Shown: in pieces, positions 33,838-43,234 of the stretch
Layout: the number at the start of each line of letters is the position of its first letter
Position numbering within the stretch: position 1 is the first letter of the stretch
NCBI GenBank assembly: GCA_012959785.1
Contig: DUCM01000021.1
Location: 1-50,426 of the forward strand
Length of the DNA: 50,426 nucleotides
Direction of reading: 5' to 3'
Source: Planctomycetota bacterium
Lineage (GTDB): Bacteria; Planctomycetota; UBA1135; GCA-002686595
The notes under the pieces: generated by a model
What the model was told of the DNA's origin: nothing
Databases searched by the model: none
Seen by the model: only the letters and a program-made list of their open reading frames with translations
Made by a program: the position numbers and the translations under genes

Positions 33838-35160
33838 ATGAACAAGATCCAGCCCCGCACGCTCAAGGGCTTTCGCGACTTTTTGCCCCCCGCCGCCAGC
33901 TCCCGTGAGTGGCTGATTTCCACGGCGCGCGAGGTCTACCGTTCGTTCGGTTTCGTGCCCATCGACACGCCGGCCCTCGAGCACCTCGACATTCTGGTGG
34001 GCAAGGGCGGCGCGGAAAGCGACAAGCAGATGTACCGCTTCACCGATCCCGGTGGGCGCGAGGTCGGCATGCGCTTTGACTTGACGATTCCCTTTGCGCG
34101 TTTTGCTTCCCAGCACATCGGCGAGCTCGGTACGCCCTTCAAACGCTACCACAGCGGAACCGTCTGGCGCGGCGAGAACACCCAACGCGGTCGCTACCGC
34201 GAATTCATGCAGTGCGACTTCGACACCATCGGCACTACCAGCTTGGTGGCCGACATCGAGACCCTCCAGGTGATTCACGATCTCATCCTCGCTTGTGGCC
34301 TCGACGACTTTTGTGTGCGCGTGAACAATCGCAAGGTGCTCACAGGTCTCTTCGAACGACTCGAACTCGTTGACTCGGCCAGTGCCGTCCTGCGGGCCCT
34401 CGACAAGCTCGACAAGGTTGGCCCGGACAAGGTCGCGGCCGAGATGGTTTCGGCGGCGGGCGCCAGCGAGACTCAAGCCCGCGAAGTTCTGTCCTTGGCC
34501 CTCCTGGAAGGCACGAACGGCACCGTTCTCGAAGCGCTTGGTCCCCTGGTGAACCAGAGCGAAACCGGCGCCGCGGGCCTGGCGGAATTGCAGAGCCTCT
34601 TGCAAGGCGCCGCGGCGGCGGGCCTGCCCGAGAAGCGCGTGCGACTGGATGTGTCCATCGCCCGCGGCCTCGACTATTACACCGGCACGGTCTTCGAGAC
34701 GATCCTGGGCGAGCTGCCGGGTATCGGCAGCATCTGCTCGGGTGGCCGTTATGACAACCTGGCCGAGTTGTACACCAAACAGCGCCTGCCGGGGGTAGGG
34801 GCCTCTTTGGGCGTCGACCGCTTGCTGGCGGCTCTGGAGGAACTGGGCCGTTTGGACCAGCGCGCCAGCTGTGCACCGATCTTCGTGCCCTACTTCGACG
34901 CCGATCGGCGTGATTCCTATCTGGGCCTGTGCGCCGAGCTGCGGAGGGCCGGGCTCGCGGTGGAGTTCTATCCCGAAGCGAAGAAGCTCGGCGCGCAACT
35001 CAAGTACGCTGACCGACGCGGGTTTTCCTTGGCCGTGATCGTGGGTGTACGCGAGTGGGAGAGCGGAATCTGTAGCGTCAAGAACCTCGCTACCGGTGAG
35101 TCGGACGAAGTGCAGCTCGCGGACCTCGCTCAGGACTTGCGGCACAAGACTGGGCAGTAG
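33838..35160 (+). CDS. hisS: Histidyl-tRNA synthetase
   Basis: Class II aminoacyl-tRNA synthetase charging tRNA-His. The 440-residue protein begins IQPRTLKGFRDFLPP and has motif 1 around the EVYRSFGFVPIDTP region. Motif 2 is RYHSGTVWRGENTQRGRYREFMQCDFDTIG, with the catalytic Arg. The HisA block is ARGLDYYTGTVFE, and motif 3 is GASLGVDRLLAAL. A C-terminal anticodon domain follows. The length is normal. The start ATG 33838 is the only one that fits the family N-terminus; the open frame upstream is the antisense of the divergent sulfatase gene, 132 bp away. Confidence 0.96.
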   Translation: MNKIQPRTLKGFRDFLPPAASSREWLISTAREVYRSFGFVPIDTPALEHLDILVGKGGAESDKQMYRFTDPGGREVGMRFDLTIPFARFASQHIGELGTPFKRYHSGTVWRGENTQRGRYREFMQCDFDTIGTTSLVADIETLQVIHDLILACGLDDFCVRVNNRKVLTGLFERLELVDSASAVLRALDKLDKVGPDKVAAEMVSAAGASETQAREVLSLALLEGTNGTVLEALGPLVNQSETGAAGLAELQSLLQGAAAAGLPEKRVRLDVSIARGLDYYTGTVFETILGELPGIGSICSGGRYDNLAELYTKQRLPGVGASLGVDRLLAALEELGRLDQRASCAPIFVPYFDADRRDSYLGLCAELRRAGLAVEFYPEAKKLGAQLKYADRRGFSLAVIVGVREWESGICSVKNLATGESDEVQLADLAQDLRHKTGQ

Positions 35161-35481
35161 TTCGTAGCCGTCTGCCCAAGTGGTTTGTAGGCCGCGTGCC
35201 TGGCACCTGGTCGATGCGCGTACGCGTCTGTTGTTGCGCGAATGAACCTCGGAAACGGATGCAGACAAGCAGTGGTTAGAACGAGGGCTGAGCAGTCGAA
35301 GACATACACTTCCGTTGACCCGTCAGGCACAGCGTGCAGCAGCGGGTACAACGAATTTCCATGCACATCTGATCACGAACATCTTCTTCTCGCTGGCCAT
35401 CTGGTTCGCGAAGTTTTCCGGTCCAGGATCGATCGAGACCGGCCCGCGCCACAAGGTGGATCCGGGCGACATCGAGCGGGT
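35161..35481. other. Region downstream of hisS with no intact gene
   Basis: No intact gene is visible. A short segment in the second plus-strand frame (35315-35487) encodes NIFFSLAIWFAKF and later HKVDPGDIERVL, and may be an upstream part of the cytochrome remnant that follows, before a frameshift near 35,488. No haem motif (CxxCH) is seen. Confidence 0.4.
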
Positions 35482-35874
35482 GCTGCGCTCTACGCCGCGG
35501 CCAAGCCCTTGCTGCGACCTGTCAAGTTCGGCAACAAGCTGGACTATATCTGGTTCGAGATTTGGCACCACGAGGGCCGACGGGCGCGCCACGGTGCACC
35601 GATGATGGGTCCCGACTACACCCACTGGCATGGCACCTATGACCTCGCCAAGAACTTCTACGCCGAGTACATCCCCGAACTCGAGGAACTCGCCGAAAAG
35701 GGCTTGCACTCCGGTGATGAGATCCGCGTGGCTGCCGCCGAAGCGCTGCGCAAGGTGATCCACGATGTGCGCAAGTCGAAGGGCCACAAGTGGTACCTGG
35801 GCAATATGGATCCCGCTGCAGCCGAGGCGCGTGCCAGGGCATCCGCGGAGTTCAAGAAACGCTACAACAAGTAG
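35482..35874 (+). pseudogene. C-terminal remnant of a hydroxylamine-oxidoreductase-like multihaem cytochrome
   Basis: About 130 codons read LYAAAKPLLRP...WFEIWHHEGRRARHG, then MMGPDYTHWHGTYDLAKNFYAEYIPELEELA and KVIHDVRK...HKWYLGNMDP, ending at TAG 35874. The WHHEGRR...GPDYTHWHG blocks are characteristic of the C-terminal part of octahaem hydroxylamine-oxidoreductase-type cytochromes c, where distal His residues serve as haem ligands. No CxxCH haem-attachment motif, signal peptide or N-terminal half is present upstream, and a frame change near 35,488 would be needed to join the preceding segment. So this is a decayed gene, or a solitary domain reuse. The open frame formally starts at 35242, but residues 1-80 have no similarity. 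Confidence 0.55.
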
Positions 35875-35883
35875 TTTCCCCGG

Positions 35884-36441
35884 TTGGCACCTGCGACGAA
35901 GCCCCTCAAGTTCGGTGAAGAAGACGGCTGTGCTGCCTTGCGCGGGCATGTGGAGGGGAAGGCGCGACAGGCTCGGGCCCGTTATGGGCCCGAGTTCTCG
36001 GCATCCGAATGCGCGGCGCTCCTTGGCGACGGGGACTTCGTGCGCTTTGCCACCAGCATCGAGCTCACCGAGACCGAGCTGATGCCTGGCGAGTTTGCCT
36101 TTGCGAAGGTCTCGCCCCAGGGGCCGAAGGGTGGTTTTACCCTCTTCGTCCACGAACACTTCCGCTAGCGGCCCGAGGTACTCTCGCTCCTTGTGGCCTA
36201 CCACACCCCCTCGATCAACTACCTCGATATTGCTGGCCGCGAGGGGGCCGAGTTGTTTGAGGCGACTCTCCACGTGCTGAGCTTGGACGAGTATCACCAA
36301 GAGCTATGCGCCCTGGCCGATCAGATCCCGGGTCCGGGGGCACCGGAGATCATCCCCGAGGTGGCGCAACTCTTGGAGCCCCCTTCCCAGCCGAAGATCA
36401 CCCCGCCGCCCGAGATCTCCTCTTGTGGGGGCGGACACTAA
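35884..36441 (+). pseudogene. Hypothetical protein gene interrupted by an in-frame amber codon
   Basis: One reading frame runs from TTG 35884 to 36441, broken only by TAG at 36166-36168. Before it: KPLKFGEEDGCAALRG, GDFVRFATSIELTE, GFTLFVHEHF. After it, in the same frame: RPEVLSLLVAYHTPSINYLDIAGREG, YHQELCALADQ, and a C-terminus ending SSCGGGH. The two halves read as one continuous globular protein, so the TAG is most likely a nonsense mutation. I do not recognise the family; the terminal CGGGH could bind metal. It follows the cytochrome remnant by nine bases, suggesting an old two-gene unit now decaying. Confidence 0.6.
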
Positions 36442-36579
36442 AAACAGCGGCTCTTGCTGCCACGAATAGGGCTCCCAGAGTCCCCGGGGCCCTTCTTCCA
36501 TGGTTCCTCAAGGGCGGCCGTGGTCCGTGTCGATGAATTAGAGGCTCCCAAGCCCCTTTTCACCCGACTCCGACCCGCC

Positions 36580-36864
36580 ATGGACCAGCCCAATTCACGA
36601 TCAGCATCGACCTCCAACCGTCGCCGCGCCGAGCGCCGGTCCTGTGAGGAACATGTGCGCATCCAGATCGACACTCCCTGCCTCGAAGGCGAGTCCGCCA
36701 ACCTCTCTCAGTCGGGCATCCTGTTCTTCACCGAGGGCGAGTTGAAGGTCTCCGTCGAAATCGACGGCCCCGAAGGCCCCCAAACCTTCACCGGCAGCCT
36801 CGTACGCTGCGAACGAGTCAAGGGTGAGCGCCGCGGCTGGGCCGTGGAATTCGACCGCGACTAG
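36580..36864 (+). CDS. PilZ domain protein
   Basis: A 94-residue protein consisting of one PilZ domain. It has the N-terminal RRRAERR (the RxxxR-type c-di-GMP-contacting arginines) and NLSQSGI, matching [D/N]xSxxG, followed by beta strands ending ERRGWAVEF. PilZ proteins bind cyclic di-GMP and control motility, envelope polysaccharide or other outputs. The start is ATG 36580; the longer frame from 36454 adds no conserved part. It converges on nuoN 22 bp away. Fairly sure as PilZ; the ligand is inferred from the two motifs. Confidence 0.85.
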   Translation: MDQPNSRSASTSNRRRAERRSCEEHVRIQIDTPCLEGESANLSQSGILFFTEGELKVSVEIDGPEGPQTFTGSLVRCERVKGERRGWAVEFDRD

Positions 36865-36886
36865 CGCCGGCGACCGGCGTCAGCGC

Positions 36887-38326
36887 CTAAAAGAAGCGCT
36901 CGAGGAACCAGCCCGGGGCCAGGCCCAGGGCCAGCACCATGACGGTACAGAGCCAGGTCACCAGGCGCCCGCTCAGGAGTTTCGACTCGAGCAGCGGTGC
37001 GCCTTCTTCGGCGGGCAGCATCCAAAGGGTCATGACCACCCGCAGGTAGTAGCCCAGGGCCACCACAGAAAGCAGGATGCCGAGGACCGAGAAAAGCAGC
37101 AGGTCGGCTCGCAGGGCGCTGGCGAAGATGAAGTACTTGCCCAGGAAGCCGCCTGTCAGGGGGAAACCGCCCAGGGAGAGCATGAAGAGGGACAAGGCCG
37201 CGGCCAGTCCCGGGCGCCGGCGACCCAGGCCTCGCAGGGCATCGAGCTTGAGGAAGCGCTCGTCCTCGGACTCCATCAGCGCCACCAAACCGAAGGCGCC
37301 GCCAGCGGTGAAGATGTAAGCCCCCATGTAATAGAGAGCCGCATCCAGCGGCCCAGAAGCCACGGGATCACCAGCGGCCAGGGCCGCCACCCCCAGGAGC
37401 AGGGTGCCGGCGTGGGCCACCGCCGAGAAGGCGAAGAGGCGCTTGAGGTCGGTCTGCACCAGAGCGGCCAGATTGCCCACGGCCATGGTGGCCACGGCCA
37501 GGGCTCCCGTCAGAGCCGCCGCCCCCGCGGGCATCAAGAAGGCCACCTGGAACAGGAAGGCAAAGCCAGCGGCCTTGGTGCCCGTTGCCATGAAGGTCGT
37601 CACCGGCGTGGGGCTGCCCTGGTAGACATCCGGCACCCACAAGTGAAAGGGAAAGACGCTGACCTTGAAGAACAAGGAGGAGATCACAAGCGCACCGCCC
37701 ATGAGCGCCAGGGGCGCGTCGAGTGACGCTGCCCGCAAGCCCGCCAAACTGAGGGTGCCACTCGACGCGTAGAGCAGGGCCGCGCCAAAGAGGAATAGGC
37801 CCGCGGCAAAGGCGCCCAGGAGAAAATAACGCAGCCCCGCTTCCACCGAGTCACGCCGCGCGCGGCGGAAGGCAGCCAAGGCGTAGAGCGGCACGCTCAA
37901 GAGCTCGAGCCCCACGAAGAAGGTCAAGAGGTCCAATGCGCCGCACATGATCAGCATGCCCAGGGTCGCACAAAGGATCAACGCATCGTGCTCACCCTTG
38001 TAGGGCGCTTCGAGTTTGTAGTAACGCAGGCTGTAGGCCCAGGCGATGATCGCGGAGGTGGCGCACAAGAGCCCAAAGAGCGATGCGCTGGCCGTGGCGC
38101 CGAAGGCACCGCTGAAGATCTCGCCCGCGGGGGCGGCGATGAGCTGGACCTCGAGGAAGATGGCCGCCACGAGGCTGCCCAGGAAAGCCAACCCACGAGC
38201 CGGGCGCAGGGCGGGCACGATCTCGGCCGCGAGGGCCAGCAAGATACCACAGGTCACCGCGAGCATCGGGGCCGCGCCGCGCAGGTCGGCGGCGTCCAGG
38301 GCTGTGATGTCGAGGAGTGCGATCAT
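36887..38326 (-). CDS. nuoN: NADH-quinone oxidoreductase subunit N
   Basis: One of the three antiporter-like membrane subunits of complex I, moving protons through the membrane arm. The 479-residue protein has about 14 hydrophobic segments and the family's conserved charged region (LDLLTFFVGLELLSVPLYALAAFRR and the Lys-rich QTDLKRLFAFSAVAHAGTLLLG). It is the last gene of the nuo operon; its ATG overlaps the nuoM stop by four bases (ATGA). Confidence 0.95.
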   Translation of the reverse strand: MIALLDITALDAADLRGAAPMLAVTCGILLALAAEIVPALRPARGLAFLGSLVAAIFLEVQLIAAPAGEIFSGAFGATASASLFGLLCATSAIIAWAYSLRYYKLEAPYKGEHDALILCATLGMLIMCGALDLLTFFVGLELLSVPLYALAAFRRARRDSVEAGLRYFLLGAFAAGLFLFGAALLYASSGTLSLAGLRAASLDAPLALMGGALVISSLFFKVSVFPFHLWVPDVYQGSPTPVTTFMATGTKAAGFAFLFQVAFLMPAGAAALTGALAVATMAVGNLAALVQTDLKRLFAFSAVAHAGTLLLGVAALAAGDPVASGPLDAALYYMGAYIFTAGGAFGLVALMESEDERFLKLDALRGLGRRRPGLAAALSLFMLSLGGFPLTGGFLGKYFIFASALRADLLLFSVLGILLSVVALGYYLRVVMTLWMLPAEEGAPLLESKLLSGRLVTWLCTVMVLALGLAPGWFLERFF

Positions 38327-39888
38327 GGCTGCTCGTGATGGCTTGCGGCTACGGTCGCCGGGGCATCAGGAGGCGCGTTGAATGCGGACGATGTCGTGCG
38401 CATGTCGCGCGCCGTTTCGATACGCAACATGACGGCGTCGATCGAGCCCGAGGTCTTGTGGATGAAAGAATTGGGCGCCACGCCGATCCAGAGGCAGAGG
38501 CCCACGAGGGGCACCAGAATGAAGGTCTCGCGGAAATCGAGGTCCTTGAGGTTTTCGTTGGCCTCCACCGTCAGCGCTCCAAAGAGCAGCTTGCGGGTGG
38601 CCATCAACAGGTAGACGGCGCCAAAAACGATGCCGCTGACGCCCACAGTGGCCCACAGCGGCGAGGCCTGGAAACTGCCCAGGAGGATCAGGTACTCGCC
38701 CACAAAACCGTTCAGACCCGGCAAGCCCATGCTGGCGAGGACCGAGACCACGAAGAAGAATGCGAAGAGCGGCATGACCCGAGCGATGCCGCCGTACTGG
38801 CTGAGCTCGCGGGTGTGTCGGCGCTCGTAAATCATGCCCACCAGCAGAAACAGAAGTCCAGTGGAGAGACCGTGGTTCACCATCTGCAAGACGCTGCCCA
38901 CGAGCCCGGCTTCGGTCAAGGCGAAGATGCCCATGACCACAAAACCCAAGTGGCTCACCGAGGAACAGGCGACCAGGCGTTTGATGTCGGTTTGCGCCAT
39001 GGCCAGGAAGGCGCCATAACAGATGCCCACGGCGCCCAGGCCCATGAACAGTGGCGCGGCTTCGAGGGCGGCAGCGGGGAACATGCCCACGCCGAAACGC
39101 AACAGCCCATAAGTGCCCATCTTCAGCAGCACGCCGGCCAGCACCACCGAACCGGATGTGGGTGCTTCGGTGTGTGCGTCAGCCAACCAGGTGTGGAACG
39201 GCAGCACAGGCACCTTGATCGCAAAGCCGATGGCGAAGGAGGCAAAGATCCAAAGCTGCACGGTCGGTTCGATGCCGCTGGCCAGGGTCATCAGGGCGCG
39301 CACATCCGACTCGCCGGTCTGGTAGGTCAACCAGATCACGCCGAGCATCATCAAGAGGCTGCCGGCCACGGTGTAGAGGAAGAACTTCATCGTGGCGTAG
39401 AGCCGGCGCTCGCCTCCCCAGATACCGAGGATGAAGTAGAGCGGGATCAGCGACAGCTCCCAGAAGAAATAGAACAGGATCAAGTCCAGGGCCAGGAAGA
39501 CGCCCAACATGCCCGTCTCCATCAGGAGCAGCCAGAAGAAGAATTCCTTGACGCGCTTGTCGATGTGGACTTGCGCCGAGAGCACCACCAGGGGCATTAG
39601 AATCGCGGTCAGGCTGACGAGCAGGATCGAGATCCCGTCCACTCCCAGGCGGAACCAGACATCGATTGGTTGTTCCTTGCCGGCAAGTTGGAACCAAGGA
39701 GCCTCGCTCAAGTATTGGGCGGTGGCGCTGATGCCGTCGAAGTTTCCGAAGAGCATGACCCCCAGGACCGCCACGGCGCTGGTGGTGACGAGGGCGATGG
39801 TACGTTGTACTTTGACACTGCCCGCCGGGGTCAGAAGCAACAATACAGCTCCCGCCAGGGGCAGGAAGGTCAGGAGGATCAGATTCAC
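38323..39888 (-). CDS. nuoM: NADH-quinone oxidoreductase subunit M
   Basis: Antiporter-like subunit of the complex I membrane arm (521 residues). It contains DLILFYFFWELSLIPLYFILGIWGG with the conserved Glu, LPFHTWLADAHTEAPTSGSVVLAGVLLKMG and AQTDIKRLVACSSVSHLGFVVMG, all characteristic of NuoM. It starts at GTG 39888, overlapping the nuoL stop as GTGA. Confidence 0.96.
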   Translation of the reverse strand: MNLILLTFLPLAGAVLLLLTPAGSVKVQRTIALVTTSAVAVLGVMLFGNFDGISATAQYLSEAPWFQLAGKEQPIDVWFRLGVDGISILLVSLTAILMPLVVLSAQVHIDKRVKEFFFWLLLMETGMLGVFLALDLILFYFFWELSLIPLYFILGIWGGERRLYATMKFFLYTVAGSLLMMLGVIWLTYQTGESDVRALMTLASGIEPTVQLWIFASFAIGFAIKVPVLPFHTWLADAHTEAPTSGSVVLAGVLLKMGTYGLLRFGVGMFPAAALEAAPLFMGLGAVGICYGAFLAMAQTDIKRLVACSSVSHLGFVVMGIFALTEAGLVGSVLQMVNHGLSTGLLFLLVGMIYERRHTRELSQYGGIARVMPLFAFFFVVSVLASMGLPGLNGFVGEYLILLGSFQASPLWATVGVSGIVFGAVYLLMATRKLLFGALTVEANENLKDLDFRETFILVPLVGLCLWIGVAPNSFIHKTSGSIDAVMLRIETARDMRTTSSAFNAPPDAPATVAASHHEQP

Positions 39889-41894
39889 AGGCCACCTCCG
39901 GCCATCCAGACCAGGGCCAACAAGACCGCGGCCGCGCCCATCCAGAGCCCCGTCTGGGCCACACTGCCGTCACCCATGCGCTTGGCTCGTTCGCCCAAAG
40001 CACGGGCTCCGCGGGCCGCACCGTTGACCGCTGCGTCGATCAAAAGTTTGTCCACCATGACCGACACGCAGAAGGCGAGCAGCTTGATCGGTTGCACGAT
40101 CCAGCGGGTGTAAGCCCCATCGATGCCCCAGGCGTCTCTAAGGGTGCCTTGCAACAGAGGTCGCTGGTTTTGGAATTGTTCGTCGCGCTCGAGGCCGTGC
40201 TTGTAGGCGTGGAAGCCCTTGTGGCTGTAGATCAAGGCCAAGCCAGCGCCGATGGCCAGCAAGATGTATTCGGTGCGACTTGTGAGGTGCGGTGCGAGCC
40301 CGTGGAAGAGGATCTCGTCGCCCAGGCGCGTCACCGGCGCGAGCCAGTGGTGCAAGACTCCCGCGCTGCCTTCGAAGGGCCAGACCGCTGGCAGGTTAAG
40401 CGCTCCGCCCACAACCGCCAGGAAGGCCAAGATCATGAGCGGCAAAACCATGGAGGTCGGCGACTCGTGCGGCTTTTGTTTTTGCTCGTCAAAGCGCGCC
40501 GGGCCGAAGAACACGAGGCCAACCATGCGCCAGGAATAGAACGCGGTGAGAGCCGCCACGCCCAAGCCCACCAGCCAGAGCCCCATGTGTCCGCCGCCTC
40601 GAGCGAAGGTGAGGGTCAAAATCTCGTCCTTGGAGAAGAAACCCGCCAGCAGCGGCAGCCCTGAGAGGGCCGCGGCGCCAGCGATGAAGGTCGCCGCCGT
40701 GCGCGGCATATGCTTCCTGAGCCCGCCCATCTTGTGCATGTCCTGATTGCCGTGCACACCGTGGATCACCGAGCCCGCGGCCAGGAACAAGAGCGCCTTG
40801 AAGAAGGCGTGGGTCACGAGGTGGAAGATGGCCGCCGACCAGGCTCCGGCCGAGAGCCCCAGGAACATGTAGCCCAATTGGCTCACGGTGGAGTAGGCCA
40901 GGACGCCTTTCAAGTCGCGTTGAGCCACCGCCGCCGACCCCGCGATGAAGGCCGTGGCCGCCGCCACCAAGCCCATGAAGAACAGCACGCCCGGCGCGGC
41001 CGCGAAGAGCGGGTTCAGGCGCACCACGAGGTAGACCCCCGAAGTGACCATGGTGGCTGCGTGGATCAGCGCCGAGACCGGAGTGGGACCGGCCATGGCG
41101 TCGGGCAACCAGACGAAAAGTGGCAACTGGGCCGACTTGCCGCAGGCCCCGCCGAACAGCAGCAGAGCCGCGAGGGAAATTTGGAAATTGTGCTCGCCTG
41201 ATTGCAAGAGGTCGGCCACCCCGGCGCCGATGTCCGACATGTCCAATGTGCCGAAGAGGTCGATCAGGCAGAAGCTGCCGATGAGGAAACACGCATCGCC
41301 GATGCGATTGACCACGAAGGCCTTTTGACCGGCCTGGGAGGTGCCGTGTTTTTCGTACCAGAAGCCGATCAGCAGGTACGAGCAGAGACCCACGCCTTCC
41401 CAGCCGATGAACAGGCCGAGCAGGTTCGAGGACAAGACCAGCTGAAGCATCATGGCCACGAACAGGTTCAGGTAGGCAAAGAACCTGGCCTTGCCCGGAT
41501 CGTCCGCCATGTAGCCGCCGGCGTAGATGTGGATCAAAGCGCCCACGCCGCAGATCACAAGCAGCATGATGGACGAGAGCGGATCCACCAGCATCGAAAT
41601 GCCAAAGGAGATCGAACCGCCGTCGATCCAGTTCCAGGTGCTGCTTTCCAGGACGCGCGCCTCGGGCGGCAGGTCGGAGAGTGCGGACCAGGCCACGACG
41701 CTCAAGACGAAGGCCAGGCCCACGGCGAGCGAGGCCACGGGCCAGGCCAGACGCGCGGCGCGATCGGTGTCGTTTGCGCTGGCCTCTGGCGCGCGCTTGC
41801 GCGCCGCCAGGGTCCAGGCATGCAGGCACGCCGCGATGACGCTGCCCAGGAGCGGCAGGGCCGGGATCCACCACAACCAGTTGACTACAGCCAC
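39885..41894 (-). CDS. nuoL: NADH-quinone oxidoreductase subunit L
   Basis: The largest antiporter-like subunit (669 residues), bearing the long lateral helix that couples the three antiporter units. It contains GWEGVGLCSYLLIGFWYE, LPLFVWLPDAMAGPTPVSALIHAATMVTSGVYLV and AQRDLKGVLAYSTVSQLGYMFLG, the classic NuoL blocks. The start is set at GTG 41894, preceded by GGGAG and five bases past the nuoK stop; an upstream ATG at 41957 would overlap nuoK and adds non-conserved residues. Confidence 0.95.
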   Translation of the reverse strand: MAVVNWLWWIPALPLLGSVIAACLHAWTLAARKRAPEASANDTDRAARLAWPVASLAVGLAFVLSVVAWSALSDLPPEARVLESSTWNWIDGGSISFGISMLVDPLSSIMLLVICGVGALIHIYAGGYMADDPGKARFFAYLNLFVAMMLQLVLSSNLLGLFIGWEGVGLCSYLLIGFWYEKHGTSQAGQKAFVVNRIGDACFLIGSFCLIDLFGTLDMSDIGAGVADLLQSGEHNFQISLAALLLFGGACGKSAQLPLFVWLPDAMAGPTPVSALIHAATMVTSGVYLVVRLNPLFAAAPGVLFFMGLVAAATAFIAGSAAVAQRDLKGVLAYSTVSQLGYMFLGLSAGAWSAAIFHLVTHAFFKALLFLAAGSVIHGVHGNQDMHKMGGLRKHMPRTAATFIAGAAALSGLPLLAGFFSKDEILTLTFARGGGHMGLWLVGLGVAALTAFYSWRMVGLVFFGPARFDEQKQKPHESPTSMVLPLMILAFLAVVGGALNLPAVWPFEGSAGVLHHWLAPVTRLGDEILFHGLAPHLTSRTEYILLAIGAGLALIYSHKGFHAYKHGLERDEQFQNQRPLLQGTLRDAWGIDGAYTRWIVQPIKLLAFCVSVMVDKLLIDAAVNGAARGARALGERAKRMGDGSVAQTGLWMGAAAVLLALVWMAGGGL

Positions 41895-41898
41895 TCCA

Positions 41899-42216
41899 TC
41901 ATTCTCCCGCCCCCAGGCTGTCGAGGGATATGGACTGATGGCGCCTGAAGAAGGCAATCACCAGGGCCAGGCCCACTGCGGCTTCCACCGCGGCGACGCA
42001 GATCACGAAGATCGCAAAGACAGCGCCATCGAGGTTCTGGACCTCGGAGGTCGAATGCATGCGGCTGGCGGCGATGAAGGTCAGGTTGGCGGCGTTGAGC
42101 ATCAGCTCGATGCTCATCAGCACTACGATCAGGTTGCGACGGATGACAAAACCGCCCACGCCGATGGCAAACAGGATGCCGGCCAGGATCAGGAGCTGCT
42201 GCGGGGGGATGTTCAT
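41899..42216 (-). CDS. nuoK: NADH-quinone oxidoreductase subunit K
   Basis: Small membrane subunit (105 residues, three transmembrane helices) of complex I. It carries the two conserved membrane glutamates in VVLMSIELMLNAANLTF and AVEAAVGLALVIAFFRR, as in all NuoK proteins. Its ATG overlaps the nuoJ stop by four bases. The length is normal. Confidence 0.96.
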   Translation of the reverse strand: MNIPPQQLLILAGILFAIGVGGFVIRRNLIVVLMSIELMLNAANLTFIAASRMHSTSEVQNLDGAVFAIFVICVAAVEAAVGLALVIAFFRRHQSISLDSLGAGE

Positions 42217-42740
42217 GCCGCGTTTTTCCTCCGTTCCCGTTTGGCCAGCATGACCACCGCCACCGTGCCCGCCAGGAGCAGGATCGAAGCTGCCTCGAAG
42301 GCCAGCAGGTAGGTGCCGAACATGACCTGCGCTAGATCTGTAAGGGAACCCACGGATCTCAAGTCCGCTCTAGCCTCGTCGCTTGTCCCGCCAACTTGCT
42401 GGGCGGCCAGGATCGACAGGGCCGCGAGGGTGCAGCCAACCAGCAGCACCAGCGGCAGGCGCCGCCCCATGGCACGGGCTGTGTCGAAGTCGGCGGCCTC
42501 GGATGTGCCGAGGTTCAGCAGCATGATCACGAACAGGAAGAGCACCATGATGGCGCCGGCGTAGACCAGGATCTGGGCCACGGCAAGGAACTCAAAACCG
42601 ATCAAGAGGTAGACGCACGCCAGGCAGAAGAAGGTCCAAAGCAGTGAGAGCACGCTCAAAATCGGATTCTTGGCCGTGACGACACCCAGGGCACCGATCA
42701 CGGCCCCCAGGCCGAGGCTGTAGAAGACTAGTTGTTCCAC
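42213..42740 (-). CDS. nuoJ: NADH-quinone oxidoreductase subunit J
   Basis: Membrane subunit of complex I (175 residues, five transmembrane helices). It has the conserved FEFLAVAQILVYAGAIMVLFLFVIMLLN segment, which includes the family's pi-bulge helix. The start is GTG 42740 (VEQLVFYSLGLGAVIGALGVV), overlapping the nuoI end by 13 bases; the longer open frame upstream is inside nuoI and not conserved. Confidence 0.93.
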   Translation of the reverse strand: MEQLVFYSLGLGAVIGALGVVTAKNPILSVLSLLWTFFCLACVYLLIGFEFLAVAQILVYAGAIMVLFLFVIMLLNLGTSEAADFDTARAMGRRLPLVLLVGCTLAALSILAAQQVGGTSDEARADLRSVGSLTDLAQVMFGTYLLAFEAASILLLAGTVAVVMLAKRERRKNAA

Positions 42741-43234
42741 CGGCGATTGATTTCTTCGATGTAGTCGATGCGCCCTTGCAGTTGGGAAACGGGGCGCACG
42801 AGTCGGTCGAGTTTGTAAACGAGCGAGGCGCGGGTGTAGTCGGCGAGTTCGAGTTCGTCGCTCATCCAGATCGCTTCCTTGGGGCAGGCCTCCTCGCAGA
42901 AGCCGCACAGGATGCAGCGCAGCATGTCGATCTCGAAGTGCTCCGGCTCGCGTTCGATCTCGCGCTCGACTTCATGGGCGTCGATGGTGATGGCGTAGGC
43001 CGGACAGGCTGCCTCGCACATGCCGCACGAGACGCAGCGCAGGGTCTGGTCGGGATTCATGGCCAGCCGCGGCTGGCCGCGGGTGACGGCCGTGGTGACG
43101 AGGGGCTCCTCGGGGTACTGCCGGGTGGCACGCTTCGCGAACATCTTGCGCACGGTAATCGACAGCCCGCGCACGATCTCCGGCAGATAGAGCCGTTCCC
43201 CAAGGGTCAGTTGCTTGCGCTTGACGATGACCAT
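42728..43234 (-). CDS. nuoI: NADH-quinone oxidoreductase subunit I
   Basis: Peripheral-arm subunit carrying clusters N6a and N6b. The 168-residue protein has two ferredoxin motifs, CVSCGMCEAACP and CILCGFCEEACP, and the characteristic start IVRGLSITVRKMF. The ATG 43234 overlaps the nuoH stop as TGATG; the open frame further upstream is the shadow of nuoH. Electrons pass from here towards the quinone site formed with NuoB, NuoD and NuoH. Confidence 0.96.
   Translation of the reverse strand: MVIVKRKQLTLGERLYLPEIVRGLSITVRKMFAKRATRQYPEEPLVTTAVTRGQPRLAMNPDQTLRCVSCGMCEAACPAYAITIDAHEVEREIEREPEHFEIDMLRCILCGFCEEACPKEAIWMSDELELADYTRASLVYKLDRLVRPVSQLQGRIDYIEEINRRWNN

Noticed and set aside
33706..35268. 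Upstream extension of the sulfatase reading frame
   Set aside because: The region is the antisense of hisS; the lipoprotein signal begins at 33705.
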